DNA of 5,806 nucleotides from NCBI GenBank assembly GCA_017551645.1, contig JAFZLE010000090.1:1-5806 (forward strand), given 5' to 3'. The stretch is from Clostridia bacterium. Its GTDB lineage: Bacteria > Bacillota > Clostridia > Christensenellales > Aristaeellaceae. The notes beneath the pieces were generated by a model, which was not told where the DNA came from, searched no databases, and worked only from the letters and a program-made list of their open reading frames with translations. Of this stretch, positions 1-5,806 are shown piece by piece (within the stretch, counting starts at the first letter, position 1; every line of letters begins with the position of its first letter). Both the position numbers and the translations under genes were made by a program.

Positions 1-542
1 AGGGTCTTGGTGAGTATCCTTAAGTCGTAATCGAAGCCCACGTTCCGGGCGTAGACCCCGTCCAGTTTTGCCTTTTCCTTGGGCTCCAGCTCGTCCCTGC
101 CCCTTATCTGGGCCAGCCCCGTGATGCCGGGGCGCACCGCGTAAGCGCCCGTCTTCCTGCGCTCCTCGTCCAGCTCGAACTCGTTCCACAGGCAGGGGCG
201 GAAGCCCACGAAGCTCATGTCGCCTATGATTATGTTGTACAGCTGGGGCAGCTCATCCAGGGACAGGGTGCGCAGGTACACGCCCGCCCGGGTGATGTAC
301 CTGCCGCTCTGGTGGAGCTGGTTGGTGGCCATCTCGCTGGGGGCGTCGGTGCGCATGGTGCGGAATTTGTATATCTGGAAGGGCACTTCGTTCATGCCCA
401 GCCGCTTCTGCGTAAACAGCACGGGGCCCTTGGAGTCCAGCTTTATTATCAGCGCGATCAGCGCCAAAAACGGGAAAAGCGCGACAAGCATTATACATGC
501 AACTGTCACGTCCAATATCCGTTTTACGTAGCGCCTGTACAA
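1..542 (-). CDS. Bacterial sugar transferase (monotopic phosphoglycosyl transferase), C-terminus cut by window edge
   Basis: This enzyme family moves a sugar 1-phosphate from a nucleotide sugar onto undecaprenyl phosphate at the inner face of the membrane, the first step in building capsule, exopolysaccharide or glycan units. The 180 visible residues carry the family landmarks in order: a basic N-terminus (YRRYVKRILD, 2-11), one hydrophobic re-entrant or membrane segment (about 12-33), the GPVLFTQKRLG segment (39-49), YKFRTM (58-63), the catalytic Asp-Glu pair in LSLDELPQL (D96, E97), GDMSFVGFRP (107-116) and RPGITGLAQIRGR (137-149). The family usually has VGPRP; here it is VGFRP, a variant I associate with Clostridia. 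Full-length members run about 200-220 residues, so only a short C-terminal part is missing. The start is TTG at 542-540. An in-frame TAG lies just upstream with no ATG or GTG between, and a GGAGG sits 9 bases before the TTG. The sugar carried cannot be predicted. The family call is very secure; the exact start is fairly secure. Confidence 0.93.
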   Translation of the reverse strand, partial: MYRRYVKRILDVTVACIMLVALFPFLALIALIIKLDSKGPVLFTQKRLGMNEVPFQIYKFRTMRTDAPSEMATNQLHQSGRYITRAGVYLRTLSLDELPQLYNIIIGDMSFVGFRPCLWNEFELDEERRKTGAYAVRPGITGLAQIRGRDELEPKEKAKLDGVYARNVGFDYDLRILTKT

Positions 543-551
543 ACCCGCATG

Positions 552-556
552 CCTCC
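552..556 (-). promoter_or_regulatory. Ribosome binding site that fixes the TTG start of the sugar transferase
   Basis: On the minus strand this reads GGAGG, 9 bases before the TTG at 542. The nearby ATG at 550-548 is in another frame and meets a stop within nine codons. The first in-frame ATG would remove the basic N-terminus and half of the membrane segment. Confidence 0.75.
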
Positions 557-576
557 GCGCACATATTATCTATCAT

Positions 577-606
577 ATTATAACACCGAAGGGGGTTTGT
601 TGGCAA
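577..606 (-). promoter_or_regulatory. Sigma-70-type promoter of the sugar transferase
   Basis: On the minus strand there is a -35 box TTGCCA (606-601), an 18-base spacer and a perfect -10 box TATAAT (582-577). Transcription would start near 570, giving a leader of about 28 bases that contains the GGAGG. The promoter lies directly after the terminator of the preceding leftward transcript, so the sugar transferase is probably expressed as its own unit. Confidence 0.8.
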
Positions 607-646
607 TAGAAGATTGGGTGAAGAGGGGCGGCGGACAAACGTGCAT

Positions 647-680
647 AAAAACGGGAGGCTGATCCGCGCGTCAGTCTCCC
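647..680 (-). terminator. Rho-independent terminator after the acetyltransferase
   Basis: Read on the minus strand, GGGAGACTGA (680-671) pairs with TCAGCCTCCC (662-653) across an 8-base loop, with one A/C mismatch. It is followed by GTTTTTATG (the T run is 651-647). It lies about 80 bases past the acetyltransferase stop, as expected for the end of that transcript. Read on the plus strand the stem pairs fully with one G-U wobble, but the following tract, TCTGTTT, is poor, so leftward termination is the main reading. No plus-strand gene ends here. Confidence 0.78.
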
Positions 681-761
681 TCTGTTTAACGGTCAGTATT
701 CTGTTTGAGGTTCCCGGCAAACGTGAAATCGCAGGTCTGGCTTACAGTTTCAGATGTGTTT

Positions 762-1181
762 TCAGCCGTTGTTGTCACTCACGTTTTTATAAAAAATGAT
801 CTCCAGCGGTTCATCGGGCAATACCAGCGCTCCCCTGTCGGTATAACCGAGCCTTCGGTAAAAGAACTGGGCCTCTTCGTCCGACTGAGTTGAGGTCATA
901 ACGAATCTATAGCCCTGCGCTTTCATTTCACGCTCCCAGAACCCGACCAGTTCTCTGCCGTATCCTCTGCCTCTTTGTTCTTCCAGGATGAACAGCAGAT
1001 TCATAAACGGGATGTTGTCCCAGAACAGATTGAATCTCAGCCAGCCCTCGAATCTGCCGTCGATGAACAGAAGGATGATCCTTTTTAACGCTATCGCGTT
1101 TTTCAGCTCTTCCTTCGAGAGATGCTCATCGTACTCAGAGATCATTTCAATGTCGCTGGGTCCTGCGTATCGGATCTCCAT
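762..1181 (-). CDS. GNAT-family N-acetyltransferase, single domain, 139 residues
   Basis: GNAT enzymes transfer an acetyl group from acetyl-CoA to an amine on a small molecule, peptide or protein; the acceptor is unknown here. The protein is one cytoplasmic domain of normal length. The opening MEIRYAGPSDIEMI is a typical strand 1/helix 1 start. The strand around MNLLFILEEQRG (60-71) leads into the acetyl-CoA pyrophosphate loop QRGRGYG (69-75), matching the R/Q-x-x-G-x-G/A rule. STQSDEEAQFFYRRLGY (97-113) is the usual late motif with the Tyr of the FYRRLGY segment. The start ATG has AGGGG 9 bases upstream; the frame stays open further up but has no ATG, GTG or TTG near. Codon use is odd: Arg is AGA six times, AGG three, CGA two, CGT one and never CGC or CGG, and Ile is ATC 8, ATT 2, ATA 1. 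Neighbouring genes favour ATA and CGC/AGG/CGG. It lies 116 bases downstream of the rhamnosidase on the same strand and may share its transcript, with the terminator at 647-680 closing it. Family call secure; function unknown. Confidence 0.9.
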   Translation of the reverse strand: MEIRYAGPSDIEMISEYDEHLSKEELKNAIALKRIILLFIDGRFEGWLRFNLFWDNIPFMNLLFILEEQRGRGYGRELVGFWEREMKAQGYRFVMTSTQSDEEAQFFYRRLGYTDRGALVLPDEPLEIIFYKNVSDNNG

Positions 1182-1190
1182 ATCCTGTAT

Positions 1191-1195
1191 CCCCT
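1191..1195 (-). promoter_or_regulatory. Ribosome binding site of the GNAT gene
   Basis: On the minus strand this reads AGGGG, 9 bases before the ATG at 1181. It supports that ATG over any start further up the long open frame, whose upstream part overlaps the rhamnosidase gene in another frame and shows no domain. Confidence 0.6.
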
Positions 1196-1297
1196 GTTCG
1201 ATTACGTATACGAAATAATCACGGTCAAATTCATAGCCGGGTTTTTCGGCGAGCCTTACCGACAGCCGGTTTGCCGCGTCCCGACCGGATATACGCT

Positions 1298-4006
1298 CTA
1301 CAGTGCCGCCAGTTCCTCGTCTATCTTTCTGAGCGTCTCGTCCCGGTCCGCGCTGTTCAGGCGCATGGTGACCGCTTCCTTCAGGGAAACCACCTTCAGG
1401 TAGCTGGGCACCAGGGGCAGTTTGGGATAGTATTTGAGCAGTATCTCCTTCACTTTCGGGTTTTCCAGCAGTTCCGCCACCATGTCGCGGCTGGAGAACA
1501 GCCCCTTTACGGGCACGGTGGGCGTGAAGGTGAGGGAGAAGTCCCCCGCCATCAGCTCGAAGGTCTCCTGCTCGCAGGGCAGGGCGAGCAGGGCGGTGGC
1601 GCCGAAGGGCACGCGGCAGAAGTAGCTCACCGTGCCGTCGGGATTGACCGACCACTTCACCTTCCACTCGCCCGCGGCGCTGTCCAGCGCCATGTCCACG
1701 TTTTTGAGGGAGGAGGAGAAGTGGGGGGTGAGCTCCGCCCGCTTAAAGCCGGGGGCGAGGGGCTTGATGCCCGCCACGTCCGCGTATATCCAGCCCACCA
1801 CCGCGCCGTAGGCGTAGTGGTTCAGGCTGTTCATGCCCGTGTCGGAAACGCTGCCGTCGGGCAGCACGCTGTTCCATCTTTCCCACACGGTGGTGGCGCC
1901 CAGTTTGACCTCGTACAGCCAGCCGGGGTATTCCTCGTTCAGCAGCAGGCGGAACGCCCTGTCCGCCCGGCCCATGCGGGTGAGCTCTTTGCACAGCAGG
2001 GGCGTGCCTACGAAGCCCGTTTCCAGCAGGCCCCGGCTGTAGCTCAGTTTCTGTTCAAACAGTTCACGGGTGTGTTCGGGCTTAAGGGACAGGTCCTGGT
2101 TGAGCGCCATCAGGTACGCGGTCTGGGTGTTCACGCCCACGCGCCCGTTTTTGGTGATGTACTCGTCCTGTATCTGGTCGAACAGCCAGGCGGCCATGTC
2201 CTCGTATTTTTTCGCGTCTTCCTCAAGGCCCAGTACCCTTGCGGCTTTGGCGGTGAGACAGGCGCTCAGGCGGAAGTGCACCAGCGCTATAAGGGGCTTG
2301 TCCGTGCCGCCCAGGGAGCCGTCGCCGATCTTGGGGCCGTCCAGCGCCAGCCAGTCGCCGAAGTGGAAGTGGCTGCGCCAGCCCTGCCCGTCGCTTTCCA
2401 GGCGGTACATGTACTCCACCCAGTCCCGCATGGCGGGATAGCTGTCTTTGAGCACGGTTTTGTCGCCGGTGTGCAGGTAGGTGTTCCAGGGGATCACGCA
2501 GGCGGCGTCCGCCCAGGCGGCGGAGCAGCCCAGGTTGCCGAAAGCGGGCACCACGTTGGGCACCTCGCCGCCGCGGGACAGCTGCTCGGTGCGCAGGTCG
2601 TACATGAACTTGTCGTAGAAGGCGCGGCAGTCCCTCTGGTAGAGGGCAGTGTCGGAAAACACCTGGGCGTCGCCCGTCCAGCCCATGCGCTCGTCCCGCT
2701 GGGGGCAGTCGGTGGGCACGTCCAGGAAATTGCCTATCTGGCCCCACTCGGCGTTCATTATCAGCCGGTTGACAAGCGCGTGCCCCGTGGTGAGGAAGCC
2801 CGTTTTCGTCATTTCGGAGTGCATCACCAGGCCCGTAAAGTCCTCAGCTTTAAGGTTGCTTACGCCCTCTATCTTCGCGTAGCGGTAGCCGTAGAAGGTG
2901 AAGCGGGGCCTGAGCACGTGGGGCTCGCCGTCGGATATGTACACGTATTCCGCCTTGGCGGTGCGCAGGTTGTCCCGGTAGAAATTGCCCTGCTGGAGTA
3001 TCTCGCCCACCTGCACGTGTATCTTCGTGCCTTTGGGCTCGTGCACCTTCAGGCGGAAGGAGCCGGTCATGTTCTGCTTGAGGTCCATCACCGTCTCTCC
3101 GGCGGGGGTCACGATGAGTTCGGCGGGCATCTCCCTGAATATCTTTACGGGCGGAGACAGGCGGGGCGTGAGCTCGCCTTTGGGCGCGTCCTTGACCGTC
3201 GCCTTCACGGGCGGCAGGGCGGGCAGTGTGCCGTCAGCGTACTCGCCGTCGTAGATGTTGGAGTTGTAAATGTTCGTGCGGGTGACCGTCCAGGTATCGT
3301 CCGTGCCCACGGTGTCTTCCGTGCCGTCCGCGTAGGTGAGCCTTAATTCCGCCAGCAGCCGCCAGGAAGAGCCGTAAAAGCCGCCGCCGGTGCGGTCGTC
3401 AAAGGAGAAGCGGCCCTTGTACCAGCCGTTGCCCAGGGCCACGCTCAGGGTGCTTTCGGAGGAAAGCATATCCGTGACGTCATAGGTAAAGTACTGCACC
3501 CAGGCGTTGTAGTTGTTGCAGTAGGGGGTCAGGTACTCGTCGCCCACCTTTTTGCCGTCTATCTCCGCCTCGAACAGGCCCAGGCCCGTGATGTACAGCC
3601 GCGCCCGCCTGAGGGGCTTGTTTAAGGAAACGGTCTTTGAAAACACGGGATGCCGCTTTTCCCCGTCGTCGCAGCCTATCCATTTGGCCTGCCAGGGCTC
3701 GTCCAGCTTGGAAGTCTCGAAGTACGCCTCTTCGCTTTCGGCTTCCTCGCCCGCGTCGGTCCTTACGCTGACCGTCCAGCTGTAGCGGGTGCGGGGGGAG
3801 AGCACAAGGGGCAGCTCCGCCGCCAGGGGATCCAGCTGCGCCCAGCCCGTGTCGTAAAACGCCTCGCCTTCTTTTTTTATTATGATGCGGGCGGCCTCCT
3901 GGGTCTTGCCCCGGGCGCCCTCCGCCTTCCAGGAAAACACCGTGTGCCTGAACAGGAACCCCACGGGGTCAACGATGCGGTTAAGCCTCAGATCGTATAC
4001 GCGCAT
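1298..4006 (-). CDS. GH78 alpha-L-rhamnosidase, cytoplasmic, 902 residues
   Basis: It hydrolyses terminal alpha-L-rhamnose from oligosaccharides or glycosides by an inverting mechanism. Domains in order: Ig/Fn3-like N-terminus (about 1-100, PRTRYSWTVSV at 71-81); rhamnosidase N domain (about 105-300, with ALGNGWYKGRF at 190-200); carbohydrate-binding-like beta domain (about 300-405, with QNMTGSF at 311-317 and PRFTFYGYRY at 367-376); six-hairpin (alpha/alpha)6 catalytic barrel (about 405-750); C-terminal beta domain (about 750-830); and a further helical tail (about 835-902). The GH78 signature DCPQRDERMGWTGD (433-446) is intact: E439 is the expected general acid, with D433 and D446 in the site. 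E709 in TTVWERW is the expected base. SLNHYAYGAVVGW (727-739) is another family block. There is no signal peptide or membrane segment, so the substrate must be imported. The ATG at 4006 follows AGGAGG at 4016-4011, with slightly tight spacing. The gene diverges from the phosphorylase. Specificity cannot be read. Family call very secure. Confidence 0.97.
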   Translation of the reverse strand: MRVYDLRLNRIVDPVGFLFRHTVFSWKAEGARGKTQEAARIIIKKEGEAFYDTGWAQLDPLAAELPLVLSPRTRYSWTVSVRTDAGEEAESEEAYFETSKLDEPWQAKWIGCDDGEKRHPVFSKTVSLNKPLRRARLYITGLGLFEAEIDGKKVGDEYLTPYCNNYNAWVQYFTYDVTDMLSSESTLSVALGNGWYKGRFSFDDRTGGGFYGSSWRLLAELRLTYADGTEDTVGTDDTWTVTRTNIYNSNIYDGEYADGTLPALPPVKATVKDAPKGELTPRLSPPVKIFREMPAELIVTPAGETVMDLKQNMTGSFRLKVHEPKGTKIHVQVGEILQQGNFYRDNLRTAKAEYVYISDGEPHVLRPRFTFYGYRYAKIEGVSNLKAEDFTGLVMHSEMTKTGFLTTGHALVNRLIMNAEWGQIGNFLDVPTDCPQRDERMGWTGDAQVFSDTALYQRDCRAFYDKFMYDLRTEQLSRGGEVPNVVPAFGNLGCSAAWADAACVIPWNTYLHTGDKTVLKDSYPAMRDWVEYMYRLESDGQGWRSHFHFGDWLALDGPKIGDGSLGGTDKPLIALVHFRLSACLTAKAARVLGLEEDAKKYEDMAAWLFDQIQDEYITKNGRVGVNTQTAYLMALNQDLSLKPEHTRELFEQKLSYSRGLLETGFVGTPLLCKELTRMGRADRAFRLLLNEEYPGWLYEVKLGATTVWERWNSVLPDGSVSDTGMNSLNHYAYGAVVGWIYADVAGIKPLAPGFKRAELTPHFSSSLKNVDMALDSAAGEWKVKWSVNPDGTVSYFCRVPFGATALLALPCEQETFELMAGDFSLTFTPTVPVKGLFSSRDMVAELLENPKVKEILLKYYPKLPLVPSYLKVVSLKEAVTMRLNSADRDETLRKIDEELAAL

Positions 4007-4036
4007 AAGCCCTCCTGCAAATGTATGTTTGAGGCT

Positions 4037-4065
4037 ATTATACCAGACCCGCGCGAAAAAGAAAA
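4037..4065 (-). promoter_or_regulatory. Leftward promoter of the rhamnosidase
   Basis: The minus strand shows an extended -10, TGGTATAAT, with TATAAT at 4042-4037. Seventeen bases further up is a weak -35, TTTTCT (4065-4060). The extended -10 probably makes up for the poor -35. Transcription would start near 4030, about 24 bases before the ATG, with AGGAGG in between. The inverted repeat at 4048-4083 covers the -35 and most of the spacer. Confidence 0.72.
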
Positions 4066-4083
4066 GGCGGTTTTGCGCGCGGG
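4048..4083. repeat. Imperfect inverted repeat between divergent promoters, candidate operator
   Basis: The left arm CCCGCGCGAAAA (4048-4059) is matched by TTTTGCGCGCGGG (4071-4083), which is its reverse complement with one extra G. The arms flank an 11-base centre. It lies upstream of both predicted transcription starts, so it would act as DNA rather than as an RNA hairpin. It overlaps the -35 and spacer of the leftward promoter and ends 10 bases before the -35 of the rightward one. A dimeric regulator bound here could control both genes. No regulator gene is visible in the window, and GC-rich DNA produces chance palindromes, so the operator role is an inference. Confidence 0.5.
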
Positions 4084-4092
4084 CGCGTCCCC

Positions 4093-4121
4093 TTGTAAAA
4101 CCATGTTAAGTCCTATATAAT
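4093..4121 (+). promoter_or_regulatory. Rightward promoter of the GH94-type phosphorylase
   Basis: The -35 box TTGTAA (4093-4098) and the perfect -10 box TATAAT (4116-4121) are separated by 17 bases, the ideal spacing. Transcription would start near 4128, leaving a leader of about 22 bases with GGGAGG at 4137-4142, 7 bases before the ATG. Confidence 0.8.
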
Positions 4122-4149
4122 AGACCCAGCACATTCGGGAGGTCGGCTT

Positions 4150-5806
4150 ATGCGATACGACACGCCTTACGGCAGATATATCGACGGGGGGAAAGCGTTC
4201 GAGATAAACACGCCCCTGACGCCCCGCAACAGGTACAACTACTTTTTCACGGACAACTATGTGAGCTTCACCTCCCAGGCGGGGGTGGGGGAAGGCTTTC
4301 TGCAGGACGACCTGGGCAGGCGCATATTCGCGGTGAAAAACCGGGGCATGTACTTAGTTGAAGGCGATAATGGCTGGAACCTGTGGGGGCTGCCGGAGGG
4401 GGAGGAATATTCCTCATACCGCTGCGTGCACCGCCCGGGCTCAACGCTGATTGAGCTGGAAAAAAGCGGCATACTCAGCCGCTGGACGCTGTTCGTGCCG
4501 CGGGAAGAGAACAGGTTCTCCTGCCAGGAAGCAGGCGAAGTCGAGCTGGTCAACCTTTCGGGGGAAACGCGCGCGCTCAAACTCATCTCCTACACGGACA
4601 ACGACCTGGACGGCGTGTACAAACGCCAGGGCTACAACACCGCCAGATGCTTTAAACAGGACGGTTTTAACGGCCTCACGTTTGATTTCCACGACACGTT
4701 TTACGGCGAAGACAGGGACTTCGTGTTCTATACCGCCTGCTCCGCCCCGGTCACGGCCTGGGAGAGCGCCAAAAACGCGTACATAGGCGTTTACGGCAGC
4801 GTGAACGCGCCCCGCGCGCTCAGGCACGGCGGCTGCGCCTGCCAGGGCTGCGTGGCGGAAAAACTGGGCTTCGCCGTACAGACGGAGATCACCCTCGCGC
4901 CCGGGGAAAGCGCGAAAATGGAGTTCGTGTGCGGCATCGCGCCTACGCAGGAAGCGGCGAAAACGGCGGCAGAGCGCTTTGATACGCCCGAAAAGTTCGC
5001 CCGGGAGCTTGACCGGGTGTACGCCGTTATAGAGGAACACCGCAACGGCATAAAGCTGGAAACGCCGGACGATACCTTCAACAGCCTGTACAACTACTGG
5101 CTCACCTACCAGACCGATATGGGCAGCCGCTGGGCGAGGGTAAGGCACAACGGCTACCGGGACATGGCTTCGGACACGGAATGCCTGGCGGCGTTCAATC
5201 CCGCCCTGGCGTGGGAGAGGATAAAGCGCATCCTGTCCTACCAGTATTCCAACGGCTACTGCCCCCGCACCTTCATAGACGGGGAGATCCGCCCCAACAA
5301 GTTCTCGGACTGCACCGTGTGGCCCGTGTTTACGGTCTCAGCCGCCATAAGGGGACTGGGCGACATAAATCTGCTGGACGAGGAAGTGCCCTTCAACGAC
5401 GGCCCGAAAGCGAGCGTGTGGGAGCACCTTAAGCGGGCGGGGGAATTCCTTTACAACTTCAAGGGCCACCACGGGCTCATACAGATCTGGGGCGGGGACT
5501 GGAACGACTGCATGAACAACGTGGGCCTTGAGCACAAGGGCGTGAGCGTGTGGCTGTCCATCGCCCTGGTGCGCCATCTGCGCTTTTTGAGGGAGCTGGC
5601 GCTGCTGAAGGGCGAAAACGAGTACGCCGAAACGCTGAAAGCGCGGGACGAAGAACTCTGCGCCCTGATAAACCAATACGGCTGGGACGAAAAGGGCGGC
5701 AGGTACATATCCGCCATAAGCGATGACCTTCGCCTTGTGGGCGCGGAGGACTGCGAGGAAGGAAAAGCGTTCCTTAACCCCCAGACCTGGGCGGTGCTGG
5801 CGGGCG
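4150..5806 (+). CDS. GH94-type glycoside phosphorylase (cellobiose phosphorylase-like), C-terminus cut by window edge
   Basis: GH94 enzymes split beta-linked disaccharides or short oligosaccharides with inorganic phosphate, inverting the anomer and giving an alpha-sugar 1-phosphate. The 552 visible residues contain the N-terminal beta-sandwich (about 1-270), including the family block YIGVYGSVNAPRAL (211-224); a helical linker (about 275-300); and the start of the (alpha/alpha)6 barrel, with WLTYQTDMGSRW (317-328), NGYRDMASD (334-342) and the hallmark GGDWNDCMN (448-456). By analogy with characterised members, D453 is the general acid and D338 binds the sugar in the -1 site. FLNPQTW (541-547) matches the next conserved block. 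The phosphate-binding region would lie beyond the edge. The family usually has GYRDxxQD; here Gln is replaced by Ser (GYRDMASD). A cysteine cluster, CACQGC (229-234), sits in the loop after the beta-sandwich block. There is no signal peptide, so it is cytoplasmic. The ATG has GGGAGG 7 bases upstream and the gene diverges from the rhamnosidase. Substrate unknown; a GH36-like hydrolase or a neighbouring phosphorylase family such as GH149 or GH161 is a less likely alternative. Confidence 0.88.
   Translation, partial: MRYDTPYGRYIDGGKAFEINTPLTPRNRYNYFFTDNYVSFTSQAGVGEGFLQDDLGRRIFAVKNRGMYLVEGDNGWNLWGLPEGEEYSSYRCVHRPGSTLIELEKSGILSRWTLFVPREENRFSCQEAGEVELVNLSGETRALKLISYTDNDLDGVYKRQGYNTARCFKQDGFNGLTFDFHDTFYGEDRDFVFYTACSAPVTAWESAKNAYIGVYGSVNAPRALRHGGCACQGCVAEKLGFAVQTEITLAPGESAKMEFVCGIAPTQEAAKTAAERFDTPEKFARELDRVYAVIEEHRNGIKLETPDDTFNSLYNYWLTYQTDMGSRWARVRHNGYRDMASDTECLAAFNPALAWERIKRILSYQYSNGYCPRTFIDGEIRPNKFSDCTVWPVFTVSAAIRGLGDINLLDEEVPFNDGPKASVWEHLKRAGEFLYNFKGHHGLIQIWGGDWNDCMNNVGLEHKGVSVWLSIALVRHLRFLRELALLKGENEYAETLKARDEELCALINQYGWDEKGGRYISAISDDLRLVGAEDCEEGKAFLNPQTWAVLAG

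Noticed and set aside
253..720. A 155-residue minus-strand open frame beginning at 720
   Set aside because: It overlaps the sugar transferase in a different frame, crosses the terminator and promoter, and its C-terminal half is low-complexity Arg/Pro/His sequence.
1200..1228. Possible promoter for the GNAT gene (TTGACC at 1228-1223 with CGTAAT at 1206-1201, minus strand)
   Set aside because: The -35 is good but the -10 lacks the first conserved T and A. The start point would fall on the ribosome site, leaving almost no leader.
1182..1297. Coding-like peptide in the spacer, in frame with the GNAT gene (includes GYEFDRDYFVYVIEQGIQ)
   Set aside because: The frame is open and looks protein-like, but it has no ATG, GTG or TTG start before 1181 and I recognise no family. 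A decayed gene end is possible but unsupported, and the GNAT domain is complete without it.
1271..3346. A 691-residue open frame on the plus strand opposite the rhamnosidase
   Set aside because: It is rich in Gly, Ala, Val, His and Gln with no recognisable domain, and lies antisense to the clear GH78 catalytic domains. It is the usual mirror of a GC-rich coding gene.
4048..4083. The intergenic inverted repeat as a transcription terminator
   Set aside because: It sits upstream of both predicted start points, has no T run after either arm, and no gene ends into it.
4441..5148. A 235-residue open frame on the minus strand opposite the phosphorylase
   Set aside because: It has Arg/Ala/Val-rich composition, no family motif and no upstream ribosome site of note, and it overlaps well-conserved GH94 blocks on the other strand.
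1..5806. CRISPR arrays, tRNA or rRNA genes, insertion sequences or attachment sites
   Set aside because: No spaced direct repeats, cloverleaf, rRNA signature, transposase or paired terminal repeats were seen by eye on either strand.

Overview
The window is GC-rich bacterial DNA and looks like an uncultured Clostridia-type Firmicute from a gut or rumen-like habitat. This is an inference from three things. The genes have strong GGAGG-type ribosome binding sites and near-consensus TATAAT promoters. The main genes prefer ATA (Ile) and AGG/CGC/CGG (Arg) despite the high GC. The sugar transferase carries a VGFRP variant that I associate with Clostridia. No 16S rRNA or other marker gene is present, so the taxonomy is tentative.

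Layout from left to right: (1) the N-terminal 180 residues of a membrane-anchored phosphoglycosyl transferase on the minus strand, running off the left edge, with a TTG start and its own sigma-70-type promoter; (2) a 219-base gap holding that promoter and a rho-independent terminator for the leftward transcript that comes before it; (3) a small GNAT acetyltransferase on the minus strand, whose codon use differs from its neighbours; (4) a 116-base spacer with no convincing gene; (5) a complete 902-residue GH78 alpha-L-rhamnosidase on the minus strand; (6) a 143-base divergent control region with two outward-facing TATAAT promoters and an imperfect 12-bp inverted repeat between the two -10 boxes; (7) the first 552 residues of a GH94-type glycoside phosphorylase on the plus strand, running off the right edge.

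The rhamnosidase and the phosphorylase are the functional core. Neither has a signal peptide, both keep their catalytic residues, and they diverge from one compact control region. The simplest reading is a cytoplasmic route for imported rhamnosylated oligosaccharides or glycosides. The rhamnosidase would remove terminal alpha-L-rhamnose, and the phosphorylase would split a beta-linked disaccharide with phosphate to give a sugar 1-phosphate. The substrate cannot be read from the sequence. No transporter or regulator lies inside the window. The acetyltransferase and the sugar transferase look functionally separate, because a terminator followed by a new promoter isolates the sugar transferase.

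The most useful leads are the divergent rhamnosidase/phosphorylase pair with its operator-like palindrome, the helical tail on the rhamnosidase, the altered motif and cysteine cluster of the phosphorylase, and the foreign-looking acetyltransferase. I do not see a clearly new kind of system here.
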